Shown: positions 9,001-17,481, counted from the first letter of the stretch. The stretch: DNA of 45,576 nucleotides from UBA1181 sp963654355 (GCA_963654355.1 CAVKBM010000012.1:1-45576), one strand, 5' to 3'. Numbers and translations are program-made. The notes: a model not told the origin generated them from the letters alone.

Positions 9001-9410
9001 TCTTTGTGGTAGAGTTCAAACTGCGTCTGAGGTAGAAGGCAATCTAATTCCGTGGGGATAGACTGTTTATAGACACAGCTGGCGAAGGTGGCAAGTAGGC
9101 GGACATCTTGCAGTAGATTTTGTGCTAATCGTTCTGATGTTTGCCCCTGCAAGGTGCCAATGCGAGCACGAAACCGATTCATCGCATAATAAACTTGCTT
9201 CGGAACATGGTGTTCTTTCGTCAAGAAATCTAACTTGGCAAAAGGGCCAGAAAAGGAGAATTCGGCCTCTGCGGTGCGGTCGTCTAACACCAAAAAGAAA
9301 ATTTTCCTCAGCGTGGCATACGATGCATGTGGATCTACCGACTTGTGGTTGCGACAAAGATCAAGCAAGTCTTCAAAAATAAACTCTATTGTGATTTTGT
9401 ATTTGTACAT
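6021..9410 (-). CDS. Dna2-like PD-(D/E)XK nuclease fused to SF1 helicase
   Basis: A 1129-residue protein. Residues ~270-410 form a Cas4/RecB-like nuclease: GRMD (345-348), IEQK with E359 and K361, and QMLFYLAW from Q379. Residues ~690-1110 form a superfamily 1 (UPF1/Dna2-type) helicase: Walker A GPPGTGKT (705-712), Walker B VDEAS (821-825), GDHKQLPAV (851-859), DTVERFQGSQRD (1043-1054) and NVAISRAKEQ (1088-1097). The order nuclease then helicase matches eukaryotic Dna2 and its bacterial relatives, so a role in processing flaps or DNA ends is likely by family. Cys residues occur (for example C112, C338) but no C-terminal CxxC-type cluster follows the nuclease, so an Fe-S cluster is not supported. 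Residues 1-250 match nothing I recognise. It has its own promoter and no partner genes that would suggest a defence island. Confidence 0.85.
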   Translation of the reverse strand: MYKYKITIEFIFEDLLDLCRNHKSVDPHASYATLRKIFFLVLDDRTAEAEFSFSGPFAKLDFLTKEHHVPKQVYYAMNRFRARIGTLQGQTSERLAQNLLQDVRLLATFASCVYKQSIPTELDCLLPQTQFELYHKEETEADEIRVSVTSWDEQFIYAEKSNESGEESKICYAYTTEAGDLSSIGQLLSKNTQLNLVRPRLRNGIYYPEFIIYEPDFLVDISTIAEGFEEYGLTPFSYLVKRLQKKKTTQAILIGNIAGQFLDEEVYSEKAVSYKNSVTRFFQNFALNIATCEDFKSHEFHKEAQRQQVNIREYTAKQLDGNRIFDPEHALLEPSFFCPTLGVQGRMDLLTDDQKVLIEQKSGKWGFPNGGHQEKHYVQMLFYLAWLRYKMHVSNEEVNVWLLYSKYPSAGKTINQENGLMKEGPAPKLLFEAIQYRNSIAFLEKKLESGNIDIIDKITANTLNVNQTESRLWRDYQKPQIEEILNTVKRADEIERAYFYRFFTFLEKEYHLSKTEFAMSWNLTMEEKQQEGMVYTNLQLIRTAEGENNEGIEIVDFQIDVKDKDDSPNFRNGDIIVFYPYNHKKDKYNSLNISNCIVFRATIKQINNETISVKLRSPQRNKNVFQHRENIRWAIEHDFLDSSFSSSFKDLFSFLTMTNQGRKSLILNQRLPQKDCSIRLNNDYGTFNELVLKAKQAQDYFIVIGPPGTGKTSFALVNILRETLSDTNTSVLLVSYTNRAVEEICSKLISEEIDFVRIGHEHSCSEAFDKSYLLKNRLKDTTDLQSMTTFLKSVRVYVGTTASIASMQNLFNLKTFDLAIVDEASQILEPQIMGLLTANCGNGIRKFVFIGDHKQLPAVVQQTEKESKIENPLLLKIGLTNCRHSFFERMLRNQQNDDFVYMLNHQGRMHPEVSDFINQAYYEGQLDTVPLKHQTQEHFYNENGLSLNIDNENNIEQLLQNQRLMWLDVKAKIDNSSDMVNMAEAELIAIIVKQTWILYQRYGKPFNALNSIGVIVPYRSQISMIHRAIERLCIEDLRNISIDTVERFQGSQRDVIIYGTTVKKEYQLGFLGANVLQYNKLRIDRKLNVAISRAKEQMIVVGNATLLERCQSYTPFINYLMERQKIFSV

Positions 9411-9442
9411 AATGTGTGTTTACAATAAAACAGGAACATAGG

Positions 9443-9450
9443 CAAAGATA
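9443..9450 (-). promoter_or_regulatory. -7 box of the Dna2-like gene
   Basis: Minus strand reads TATCTTTG then CC, 33 bases upstream of the ATG at 9410. It pairs divergently with the trkH promoter at 9483-9490. Confidence 0.7.
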
Positions 9451-9482
9451 GGAAAAAATGCCTTTATTCTCTAAATAAGTTT

Positions 9483-9490
9483 TACCTTTG
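9483..9490 (+). promoter_or_regulatory. -7 box of the trkH operon
   Basis: TACCTTTG followed by CC, 20 bases before the trkH ATG. This implies a very short leader, common in this phylum. Confidence 0.7.
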
Positions 9491-9510
9491 CCTCGGAAAT
9501 CCGAAAAGCA

Positions 9511-10974
9511 ATGAAGAAAAAAGTTTTTGGCGTATTGCTTCTGATGGAGACTTTCTTCCTGTTTCTCTCAGTGGTGGTCGCCCTCTATTACGGGGAAGGA
9601 GATTTCGCATCACTCGCCATCGCTACTGCTGCCTGTGCTGTTACTGGACTTTTTCTTTTCCTCCCTAACACGAAGGAGAAAGCGAATCTCAATCGGAAAG
9701 ACTGCTACTTGATTATTGCTGGTACTTGGGTCGTTTTCTCACTTTTCGGTATGCTTCCGTTCTTGATTTATGGGACGGTGTCGTCGGTAACGGATGCTTT
9801 CTTTGAGACAATGTCTGGATTCACAACGACAGGAGCTTCTGTCTTTAATAATATAGATGTGCAACCTCATGGACTCCTTTTTTGGCGTTCCATCCAACAG
9901 TGGATGGGAGGATTGGGTATCGTCATCTTCTCTATCGCCCTTTTGCCGTCCTTCAACCGAAACAATAAGCAGTTGTTTTCAACCGAGGCGACGAGTGTGT
10001 CGACAAGCAAGTTGCGTCCTAAAACGCAGGAGGCGGCTCGTGGTATCCTTCTGATTTACGTTGGCTTGACTTTTGTCTGCACTTTCTTCTATTGGATAGG
10101 TCCGATGGGACTTTACGACGCTTTGTGTCATGCCATGACTACTATAGGGACGGGCGGATTCAGTACGCACCAATCAAGTATAGCCTATTTCGACTCCCCT
10201 TACATAGAATATGTGTGTTCGTTGTTTTCTTTTTTGGGTGGAGTCAATTTTGCCCTCTACTTTTATGCGAGCAGAGGCAATTGGAGACCTTTGAAGAGCA
10301 ATGAGGAATTTCGCTGGTATTGGGCGGGGACACTTTTCTTCACGGTTGTCTTTTTCATCCTTTTCGTTGTAAATCCAAATTTTTCAACCTCTCCTCAGAT
10401 GCCTGGTTCGTTAGAGACTGAGTTCAGGACGGCACTCTTTCATACGACGACGATTTTCTCGTCCAGTGGTTTTCAAAGCACATATTGCGATTACACCTCG
10501 TGGGGGGCTTCTTTTTGGATGCCAACCATATTGTTGATGGTGTGCGGTGCATGTGCAGGTTCTTCAAGTGGAGGTCTGAAATTGATCCGTTTTATCATCT
10601 GTTTCAAAAACATGCGGAATGAGTTCCGCTTGCACAAACACCCCAATGCGGTCTTTCCTGTGAAAATTTCAAAACATCTGATAGATGATGTCTTGGTTCG
10701 TCGCACGTTGGCTTTCATCTATATCTTCATCATTGCGGTGGTGGTCGGCACAACATTGTTGACTTTTGCAGGATTGGATTTTGATACGGCTTTCGGTGCG
10801 TGTATAAGCACAATCAGCAATACTGGTCCTGCTTTTGGAACCGCTGGTCCGATCAGCAACTATGCCTCGCTACCAGATGTTGCAAAATGGATGTGTTCGG
10901 CTTTGATGTTGATAGGCCGTTTAGAATTATATACGATTTTGTTGATGTTCACGCCTAATTTTTGGCGAGATTGA
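9511..10974 (+). CDS. trkH: Trk-type potassium uptake membrane subunit TrkH
   Basis: 487 residues with many hydrophobic segments. Four pore-loop repeats with the Gly-centred selectivity filter are visible: SGFTTTGAS, TIGTGGFST, SSSGFQST and SNTGPAFGT. This is the ion-conducting subunit of a K+ uptake system in the inner membrane. The regulatory partner TrkA is not in this window, although trkA and trkH are often neighbours. It is first in a plus-strand run with map (62-base gap), a zinc-ribbon gene and an EamA transporter. Confidence 0.93.
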   Translation: MKKKVFGVLLLMETFFLFLSVVVALYYGEGDFASLAIATAACAVTGLFLFLPNTKEKANLNRKDCYLIIAGTWVVFSLFGMLPFLIYGTVSSVTDAFFETMSGFTTTGASVFNNIDVQPHGLLFWRSIQQWMGGLGIVIFSIALLPSFNRNNKQLFSTEATSVSTSKLRPKTQEAARGILLIYVGLTFVCTFFYWIGPMGLYDALCHAMTTIGTGGFSTHQSSIAYFDSPYIEYVCSLFSFLGGVNFALYFYASRGNWRPLKSNEEFRWYWAGTLFFTVVFFILFVVNPNFSTSPQMPGSLETEFRTALFHTTTIFSSSGFQSTYCDYTSWGASFWMPTILLMVCGACAGSSSGGLKLIRFIICFKNMRNEFRLHKHPNAVFPVKISKHLIDDVLVRRTLAFIYIFIIAVVVGTTLLTFAGLDFDTAFGACISTISNTGPAFGTAGPISNYASLPDVAKWMCSALMLIGRLELYTILLMFTPNFWRD

Positions 10975-11036
10975 TTGGCAATAAAAATAAAATAGAAACG
11001 TAATAAATAAACAAAAATAAACAAGTTTATATCAAA

Positions 11037-11891
11037 ATGGGTAAGGGTTTTAGAAAGTGGTACGTTCCTTCATATAGGGTCGCAACTGAGTTCGAGATGA
11101 AAATGATGGAGTTGGAGAAGAGAGGTTATGATGTGCCTCCTCGTAAGTTGGTTAAGACACCGGAACAGATAGAAGGTATCAAAAGGAGTTCCGTCGTTAA
11201 TACAGGTGTACTCGATTTGGTGGAGAGAGAAATAAAGGCGGGAATGAGTACGGAGGATATTGATAGATTGGTGTATGACTATACGGTTTCTCATGGTGCA
11301 ATTCCTGCGCCTCTCAACTACGAGAAATATCCGAAGAGTGTATGCACTTCTATCAATGAGGTGGTCGCGCATGGAATCCCAAGTCCATACAGAATACTAA
11401 AAGAGGGTGATATCATTAATGTTGATGTTTCAACTATCTTGGATGGATATTTCTCTGATGCTTCAAGAATGTTCTGCATTGGTGAGGTTTCTCCTGAGAA
11501 GAAGAGATTGGTAGATGAGACGCTCAAATGTTTGAAAATAGGAATGGAAGCCGCAAAACCATATCATCCAGTCAATGAAATTGGTGCTGCGATAGAAGAG
11601 TACGCAAGAAAAAAAGGATATTCTGTGGTTCAAGAGCTGACAGGCCATGGAGTTGGTTTAAAGTTCCATGAAGAGCCTGAGGTTTGTCATTATAGACAGA
11701 ATAAAGTAAGGATGTTGCTTGTTCCAGGTATGGTCTTTACTATTGAGCCTATGATCAATATGGGTATGAGGGATGTCTTGTTCAACAAACTTGATGGTTG
11801 GACGGTAACGACAAAAGATGGGTTGCCATCTGCTCAATGGGAACATACATTCTTGATGACGGAAAATGGCCCCGAGATTCTAACTTACTAA
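11037..11891 (+). CDS. map: Methionine aminopeptidase, type I
   Basis: 284 residues; removes the initiator methionine from nascent proteins. All five metal ligands of the pita-bread fold are present: D130 (NVDVS), D141 (SDASR), H204 (GHGVG), E237 (TIEP) and E269 (QWEH), plus H112 in AHGIPS. The N-terminal ~40 residues form a short basic extension before the catalytic domain, longer than in E. coli MetAP but without a Cys-rich SEC-C-like motif. It lies 62 bases after trkH and 18 bases before the next gene, with no separate promoter seen. Confidence 0.93.
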   Translation: MGKGFRKWYVPSYRVATEFEMKMMELEKRGYDVPPRKLVKTPEQIEGIKRSSVVNTGVLDLVEREIKAGMSTEDIDRLVYDYTVSHGAIPAPLNYEKYPKSVCTSINEVVAHGIPSPYRILKEGDIINVDVSTILDGYFSDASRMFCIGEVSPEKKRLVDETLKCLKIGMEAAKPYHPVNEIGAAIEEYARKKGYSVVQELTGHGVGLKFHEEPEVCHYRQNKVRMLLVPGMVFTIEPMINMGMRDVLFNKLDGWTVTTKDGLPSAQWEHTFLMTENGPEILTY

Positions 11892-11909
11892 ATGATAAGT
11901 ATCTAAGAT

Positions 11910-12155
11910 ATGAAATGCTATCACTGCGGTTGTGAAATCCCTGATTCAGCTAAGTATTGTCTCTACTGTGGAAAGAGAGTAGGAGATGCTCGATGTACGT
12001 CTGGTGGAGATTCTTTTCAGGGAAAGTCTGATGATAGGACAATCTCAAAGGAAAAGTCTCAGAGAGTGCAGTTTCCATATGGATTGAAGATTTTAATCGC
12101 AGTGATGGTTTCGGTTATGATAGGAATTGTGATTGCTTGTATGGCAATGCAGTAG
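11910..12155 (+). CDS. Small zinc-ribbon membrane protein
   Basis: 81 residues. The first 20 carry a zinc ribbon (CYHC ... CLYC; C3, C6, C17, C20), then a polar Ser/Lys-rich linker, then one transmembrane helix at about 56-79 (LKILIAVMVSVMIGIVIA). The likely topology is zinc ribbon in the cytoplasm with a C-terminal anchor. Similar short zinc_ribbon_2 proteins are widespread and functionally unassigned. It is cotranscribed by position with map (18-base gap) and eamA (28-base gap). Confidence 0.8.
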   Translation: MKCYHCGCEIPDSAKYCLYCGKRVGDARCTSGGDSFQGKSDDRTISKEKSQRVQFPYGLKILIAVMVSVMIGIVIACMAMQ

Positions 12156-12183
12156 GTTGACATAATCAAAAGAAAATTTATAT

Positions 12184-13062
12184 ATGGGTTTGTGGAAGTA
12201 TCATTTGATGGCGGTCTTTTCCTCCGTGGTGTGGGGTGCTTCGTTCATTTCATCAAAGGTGTTGTTGGGTGAGGGGATGTCTCCTTCGGAAATTATGTTG
12301 TGTCGTTTCTTCATTGGCTACATCCTTTTGTGCGTGATACATCCGCATTTCCGAAAGGTGTCTGATTGGCATGATGAGTTTATTTTTATGCTGACAGGAT
12401 TATTAGGAGGAACGCTCTATTTTTTGGCTGAGAATACGGCTTTGAAATACACCCAAGCTTCAAATGTCGGCTTGATTTGTGCTGTCGTTCCTATTGTGAC
12501 GGCACTTTTTTCTCGTTTCGTTTTCAAAACGGAGAGGTTCAAACAGTCATTTGTGGTGGGGGCGATGATATCTTTCGTTGGTGTCGCGTTGGTTGTCTTG
12601 AACGGACAGTTTCAATTGAAGCTAAATCCGTTGGGCGATTTGCTGACATTCGCTGCGGTAGTCTTTTGGGCTTTGTATTGTGTCATTCAGAAACTTTATC
12701 ATCATGCCTATCCTTCCCTTTTCATAACAAGGAAACTATTCTTTTATGGGATGCTGACCACTATTCTTTATTTTTTGCTTTTTAGTTCTTTTGACTTTCC
12801 GATAGAGCATTTCGCAAAACCTGCGGTTTATGGAAATCTTCTTTTCTTAGGTGTTGTGGCATCAGGTATTTGTTTTCTGTTTTGGAACAAGGCAATGGAG
12901 AAATTAGGGGTCATCGTTACTAACAATTATGTTTTCTTGATTCCAATGATTACCGTTGTCTTGGCTCATTTCATTCTCAATGAAATTCTCACTTCATTTA
13001 TTATTATTGGATCGCTCCTCATTGTCGGTGGTCTGTGGTGGACGAATCGGCATAAGGCATAG
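12184..13062 (+). CDS. EamA/DMT-family transporter
   Basis: 292 residues, almost entirely hydrophobic, with the two-fold repeated ~5-helix arrangement of the drug/metabolite transporter superfamily. First-repeat signatures include SSVVWGASFISSKVLL and TQASNVGLICAVVPI; the second repeat shows VFWALYCVIQKLY and TNNYVFLIPMITVVLA. Expected to be an inner-membrane metabolite exporter; the substrate cannot be deduced. Last gene of the plus-strand run, closed by the hairpin at 13084-13124. Confidence 0.88.
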   Translation: MGLWKYHLMAVFSSVVWGASFISSKVLLGEGMSPSEIMLCRFFIGYILLCVIHPHFRKVSDWHDEFIFMLTGLLGGTLYFLAENTALKYTQASNVGLICAVVPIVTALFSRFVFKTERFKQSFVVGAMISFVGVALVVLNGQFQLKLNPLGDLLTFAAVVFWALYCVIQKLYHHAYPSLFITRKLFFYGMLTTILYFLLFSSFDFPIEHFAKPAVYGNLLFLGVVASGICFLFWNKAMEKLGVIVTNNYVFLIPMITVVLAHFILNEILTSFIIIGSLLIVGGLWWTNRHKA

Positions 13063-13083
13063 CGTTCAATAAAATGTCATAAT

Positions 13084-13124
13084 AAAAGCGAAGATTGAAG
13101 TTTTAAGCCTTGATCTTCGCTTTT
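13084..13124. terminator. Bidirectional terminator between eamA and sufE
   Basis: Perfect 12-base arms (AAAAGCGAAGAT at 13084-13095, ATCTTCGCTTTT at 13113-13124) with a 17-base loop, between convergent genes. A/T runs at both ends let it work in either direction. Confidence 0.8.
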
Positions 13125-13143
13125 GTCAATCGTAATAAGTTGG

Positions 13144-13569
13144 CTAACTTTCATACTTTGCCTTAAACACGGTTGCATACATTTTCATTTGTTTCATCAT
13201 TGCTAACATGCCATTCGAGCGGGTGGGTGATAGGTGTTCCCTCAGACCGATTTTGTCGATGAAGTAGAGGTCGGCATTGATGATTTCATCTGGAGTTGCC
13301 CCTGAAAGGATATAGACTAACATGCTGACAATGCCTCCTGCTATGTCGGTGTTGCTTTCTCCTTGATAAAACACCTTACCGTCTTTGTACTCAGCGTAAA
13401 CCCAAACTTTGCTCTGACATCCTTCTATGAGATATTCTGGAGTCTTATACTTTTCTTCAATGCCAACGTTCTCAATGCCCTTGTCTATGATCTGCTGATA
13501 TTTATCAAGCCAATCATCTAAAAATTCAAATTCGGAGATAATCTCGTCTTGTTTCTCGTTGATTGTCAT
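13144..13569 (-). CDS. sufE: SufE family sulfur acceptor for cysteine desulfurase
   Basis: 141 residues. The active-site Cys is C51 in LIEGCQSKVW, the family signature that accepts persulfide from SufS. Other hallmarks are GGIVSMLVYILSGATPDEI and LSPTRSNGMLAMMKQMK. It follows sufS by 36 bases on the same strand, so the two are probably cotranscribed and act as a pair in Fe-S cluster assembly in the cytoplasm. sufBCD are not in the window. Confidence 0.92.
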   Translation of the reverse strand: MTINEKQDEIISEFEFLDDWLDKYQQIIDKGIENVGIEEKYKTPEYLIEGCQSKVWVYAEYKDGKVFYQGESNTDIAGGIVSMLVYILSGATPDEIINADLYFIDKIGLREHLSPTRSNGMLAMMKQMKMYATVFKAKYES

Positions 13570-13605
13570 TGCTGTAGTTTTAAAAAATTTTGCGAATGTA
13601 CTACT

Positions 13606-14835
13606 TTATTTCTTACGACTGAACATTTTGACTATGCGTTCTATGCCTGCCGCTAATTTGTCAATCTCTTCTTTTGTGTTGTAGATGGCAAATGAGGCAC
13701 GCACTGTTCCGTCAATTCCAAAAGCTTGCATGACGGGTTCTGCGCAATGGTGTCCCGTACGCACGGCAATGCCTAATTTGTCTAATATTGACCCCATATC
13801 GTATGGATGAATATTGCCGACAAGGAACGAAATCAATCCGCTTTTGTCTGGTGCTTCGCCGATGATGCGCATGCCTGTGATTTGTTGCAACTGTTCTGTC
13901 GCATATTCTACCAAACTATGCTCGTAAGCGGTGATATTGTCAATGCCAATGTTGTTTACATAATCGAGGGCAGTAGCCAGGGCCGTCGATCCAATATAGT
14001 CTGGTGTTCCGGCCTCAAATTTGAATGGTAGTTCGTTGAATGTGGTCTTCTCAAATGTTACTTTTTGAATCATTTCGCCTCCTCCTTGATAGGGAGGAAT
14101 TTTCTCTAACCACGCCTCTTTCCCATAGAGTATTCCAATTCCTGTCGGACCATAAATCTTATGCCCTGAAAATGCCAGAAAATCGCAGTCTAAATCCTGC
14201 ACATCTACTCTGATGTGGGGAACGGATTGTGCTGCGTCTACCAAGACAGGAATGTTGTGGCTGTGCGCTATGCGTATCACCTCCTTGATTGGGTTGACTG
14301 TACCTAACGTGTTGGAGACGTGCGCCACAGAAATGAGTTTTGTACGCTCGTTGATGAGTCCTTCTAATTTGTCTATCTGCAAAACTCCTTTCTCATCGAA
14401 TGGAATGACACGTAGTTTTATTTTTCGGGTGTTTTGTAACAACTGCCAGGGAACAATATTAGAATGGTGTTCCATCTGTGAAATGATGATCTCATCGCCA
14501 TCTTGACACTGACTGATCCCGAATGAGTGTGCTACTAAGTTGATAGCTTCGGTCGTGCCTCGTGTAAAAACGATTTCATGGCTATGTTTTGCGTGAACGA
14601 ATTGTTGCACTGTTTTGCGAGCCTCTTCATGAGCCTCCGTAGCCAACTGGCTGAGGTAGTGGACGCCCCTGTGAATATTCGCATTGCAGTCGTAATAGCC
14701 CTTTGTGATAGTGTCTACTACGCACGCTGGCTTTTGAGTCGTCGCAGCATTGTCTAAGTAGACCAAAGGGTGATCGTATATTTCTTTCTTAAGGATAGGA
14801 AAGTCTTCTCGAATTTTTTCTATGTCTATGGTCAT
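13606..14835 (-). CDS. sufS: Cysteine desulfurase SufS
   Basis: 409 residues; a class V aminotransferase-fold, PLP-dependent enzyme releasing sulfur from L-cysteine. The PLP lysine is K226 (FSGHKIYGPTG) and the catalytic Cys is C364 (RTGHHCAEPVM), in the short-loop context typical of group II SufS/CsdA rather than IscS. LDNAATTQKP near the N-terminus is the usual family start. It has a clear -7 box at 14895-14902 and sufE directly downstream. Confidence 0.94.
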   Translation of the reverse strand: MTIDIEKIREDFPILKKEIYDHPLVYLDNAATTQKPACVVDTITKGYYDCNANIHRGVHYLSQLATEAHEEARKTVQQFVHAKHSHEIVFTRGTTEAINLVAHSFGISQCQDGDEIIISQMEHHSNIVPWQLLQNTRKIKLRVIPFDEKGVLQIDKLEGLINERTKLISVAHVSNTLGTVNPIKEVIRIAHSHNIPVLVDAAQSVPHIRVDVQDLDCDFLAFSGHKIYGPTGIGILYGKEAWLEKIPPYQGGGEMIQKVTFEKTTFNELPFKFEAGTPDYIGSTALATALDYVNNIGIDNITAYEHSLVEYATEQLQQITGMRIIGEAPDKSGLISFLVGNIHPYDMGSILDKLGIAVRTGHHCAEPVMQAFGIDGTVRASFAIYNTKEEIDKLAAGIERIVKMFSRKK

Positions 14836-14894
14836 TGTGCTTATAATCTGTATTTTTCAAGACTTGCGGTATGCCCCTGTCTCCTTCGCTTTTG

Positions 14895-14902
14895 CAAAGG
14901 TA
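14895..14902 (-). promoter_or_regulatory. -7 box of sufS-sufE
   Basis: Minus strand TACCTTTG followed by CAAAAGC, 60 bases upstream of the sufS ATG. It lies next to the 3' end of the receptor gene at 14908, so the promoter sits within or directly after that gene's terminal codons. Confidence 0.65.
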
Positions 14903-14907
14903 ACAAA

Positions 14908-17355
14908 TTATTGAAAATGGTAACTGAAAGAAATTCCTATTTGACGAGGTTTCCCTTGCTGACAAAAATGATCTCCTAAGCTTTCAAACATATAGGTAAT
15001 ATGTTCTTTGTTCGCAAGATTTTCTATAAAGGTCTTTACCTTCACTCTTCTGCATTCGTAGGCGATGGCGGCGTCCAAAGTCATATAGAATGGTTGTGTG
15101 TAGTTATTGTCTAAGTCCCAGTCGATGCGTCCAGACCCGCCCATTCCCATGGAAAGTGTCAGTTTATCTATTGCTTTAGAATCAAACTTGAACATATAAC
15201 TCATGTCTAACGAGAGGGTCGAAAGTGGTGCGAATGGAATATGTTTGTTCTTATAGTCTATTCCGTTTTGTGAATATTTCTTCAGTTTAGCGTCTGCAAT
15301 CCCTATTGAACCAGTGAGGGAAAATGTGTTTTCTTCATCGGGGTTGGCACTTTGATAGTTGATGGTCAGTTCACCTCCCACGCTTTGGCTTTTGTCGGCG
15401 TTGATGATCATACTGCCTGTGTTCTCACCCCAAGGAAATGTGTGTATTTGCTGATTCCTTCCGATGATATAGAAAAGACATATATCAAAGTTTAAATGAT
15501 ATTCTGGTGCGAGAATATGTGTACCTACTTCAAAATTCACTGTTTTTTCGGGCTTGTAACTGATCTCTTGGTTGTAATCAATCGTTGGAATTCCGTTTGC
15601 CTCGGGATCAATCCCTAATGCCTTTAAAATTTGGTTCTTCATACGGTATTGCATAATATCGGAGAACAAGTGGGCGTTGAATCCTCCTGAACGGTGTCCT
15701 CTTGCGATGTTGATGTAAATGTTCTTGTAATTGTCTATGTTATATTGGGCCGTGACTTTCGGGAGAAATGTGAAATCGGTCATTTTTTTATCTCCATACA
15801 AATAGGTATAAAGTTCTTGTGGATAATTTGGCTGTGCGGTGATATTGTAGTAAATGTCGTTGATATTGTAGTAGCTCAAACTGTTCTGTTCGAAATTGAG
15901 ACGGAACCCGAGCGTGAAATCCCATTTACCTGCGGTTATCTCCGACTGGTGGTATGCGGCTGTTCCGAACGACGGATTCTCTAAATTGTTATCTACTGTC
16001 AGTCTGTCTCCTTCTACCGTCAAGTGGCTGGTTGGAAAGCGTGATTGTATGGCTTTGTTCAAGTCGTCGCTGAAGACATCGTCAATACCGTCTTTTCGAT
16101 AGGAAATGGGCAACGACATTTCATTGCGTTTGAAGAAGAAGAACAGTCCTGCTTTCCACTGATACTTCTTTTCGTTGTTTTCTTTGGAACGGAAATTAAA
16201 CTCGTGAGAGAGTGCGTGTTCTGTCTGCTTTATCTTGCGTGAAACCAAATCTTTTGCGGAAAAATCTGCATCACATCTCAAATTGTCTTTTAAGAATTGG
16301 TATCCTGTGATACTTGAGAATGCGAATTTGTCGTAGATATATTGCATCACAAGTCCGTCGGTGAAAGTGAACCGTTCATACTTGTTCTCATCGTTGATAC
16401 AGATGTCTTGAACCTGGTTTTTCTGATCAATAAAAGCGTGTGGATTCGTGCCTTCGCCTAAGTAACTTGCGGTGACGACATTGTCAATGGTGTTTTTGTC
16501 TCGGGGCTTGGCGGCTGTTCTGACACGTAGGCTCAGGGAGTTCTGCTTGTCAATCTTCTTCCCTGTGTAGGTGTTTGTGAAAAATCCATCTGTATGTTTC
16601 GCTTTTGCAGAAACAGAGAAGCCGAAGCGTTCTTTTGGCTTTTGGTAGGTGCCGATGTTGACGCGCACTGTGTTGGCTGTCGAGTAGTCGACTGAGGCAT
16701 CTGTTCCTGTGTATTTGAGGGGTGTGCGTGTGTAGACGTTCAGCTGTCCCATCAAGGAGTTCCGTCCTGTGCTGACTCCCTGTGGTCCGCGAAGTATCTC
16801 CACCCTGTCTACATCATAGAGTTCTGACGAATAGGCGGCACTGTTGAGGATAGGCACGTTGTCTGCGTTGAGGCTCATCACTGGGTCGCCATACATAGTG
16901 CCGAATCCGCGGACGTAGATGGAAGAGAAACGAGTAGAACCAAATTCCGGCATATGAAAATTGGGTGTGTTGGCGCTTAGGTCGTTGGTCTTTTCCACAC
17001 TCATAATTTCAAGCTGCGATAGGTCTATCTTTGAAAACGAACCTGGTTGTGCATACAAAGGCTTAATATCTCGGACGTTGGCCACTACAGCAAATTCGTC
17101 GAGGAAAAACATAAAGGTGGAGTCAGAGAAATAATAAAAGTCCACCTTGTTTGTCATTGTGTCTTTGTTGAGTATGTCTTTCTCAATATTCTTAAGTTCA
17201 GAATCTGTAAAATCAATGGTGTCTGGCACATAGTCTGTCTGAGTGATTCCTAAGGAATCCTCTCGATTGCTACTTCTCTGCCTAGCATGAGTGAGGGTGG
17301 AGAATCCCATCAACATAAGCAATACAACAGACAATATTTTGTAACCACGTTTCAT
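14908..17355 (-). CDS. TonB-dependent outer-membrane receptor (paralogue A)
   Basis: 815 residues from the ATG at 17355; the frame extends two codons to a TTG, which is less likely. A signal peptide (VVLLMLMGFSTLTHA) is followed by a region containing DEFAVVANVRDIKP. The plug domain shows SSIYVRGFGTMYGDP, DNVPIL and VEILRGPQGVSTGRNSL, and a long beta-barrel ends in GKPRQIGISFSYHFQ with a terminal aromatic residue. No N-terminal carboxypeptidase-like domain and no SusD neighbour are seen, so this is not a SusCD glycan system. The plug and C-terminus strongly resemble paralogue B at 18033-20324. The ligand is unknown; iron complexes, haem or vitamins are family options. Confidence 0.9.
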   Translation of the reverse strand: MKRGYKILSVVLLMLMGFSTLTHARQRSSNREDSLGITQTDYVPDTIDFTDSELKNIEKDILNKDTMTNKVDFYYFSDSTFMFFLDEFAVVANVRDIKPLYAQPGSFSKIDLSQLEIMSVEKTNDLSANTPNFHMPEFGSTRFSSIYVRGFGTMYGDPVMSLNADNVPILNSAAYSSELYDVDRVEILRGPQGVSTGRNSLMGQLNVYTRTPLKYTGTDASVDYSTANTVRVNIGTYQKPKERFGFSVSAKAKHTDGFFTNTYTGKKIDKQNSLSLRVRTAAKPRDKNTIDNVVTASYLGEGTNPHAFIDQKNQVQDICINDENKYERFTFTDGLVMQYIYDKFAFSSITGYQFLKDNLRCDADFSAKDLVSRKIKQTEHALSHEFNFRSKENNEKKYQWKAGLFFFFKRNEMSLPISYRKDGIDDVFSDDLNKAIQSRFPTSHLTVEGDRLTVDNNLENPSFGTAAYHQSEITAGKWDFTLGFRLNFEQNSLSYYNINDIYYNITAQPNYPQELYTYLYGDKKMTDFTFLPKVTAQYNIDNYKNIYINIARGHRSGGFNAHLFSDIMQYRMKNQILKALGIDPEANGIPTIDYNQEISYKPEKTVNFEVGTHILAPEYHLNFDICLFYIIGRNQQIHTFPWGENTGSMIINADKSQSVGGELTINYQSANPDEENTFSLTGSIGIADAKLKKYSQNGIDYKNKHIPFAPLSTLSLDMSYMFKFDSKAIDKLTLSMGMGGSGRIDWDLDNNYTQPFYMTLDAAIAYECRRVKVKTFIENLANKEHITYMFESLGDHFCQQGKPRQIGISFSYHFQ

Positions 17356-17392
17356 AATCAATATAGTTTTCGTTCTTCAGGATATATACCTG

Positions 17393-17400
17393 CAAGTATA
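17393..17400 (-). promoter_or_regulatory. Weak -7-like box before receptor A
   Basis: Minus strand TATACTTG, one mismatch from TAnnTTTG, 37 bases before the ATG at 17355. Listed because the preceding terminator at 17482-17513 makes a separate promoter for this receptor likely. Confidence 0.35.
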
Positions 17401-17481
17401 GGTATATTTTTGTCAGAGGGTGGTGTGGTTTCCATTGATTTTATTAACAAAGTTTTAACATCATGGAAGTATCTATGCAAA

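Noticed and set aside
6021..9410. Fe-S cluster in the Dna2-like nuclease
   Set aside because: Cysteines are scattered; no C-terminal Cys trio follows the nuclease motifs as in Dna2/AddB/Cas4.
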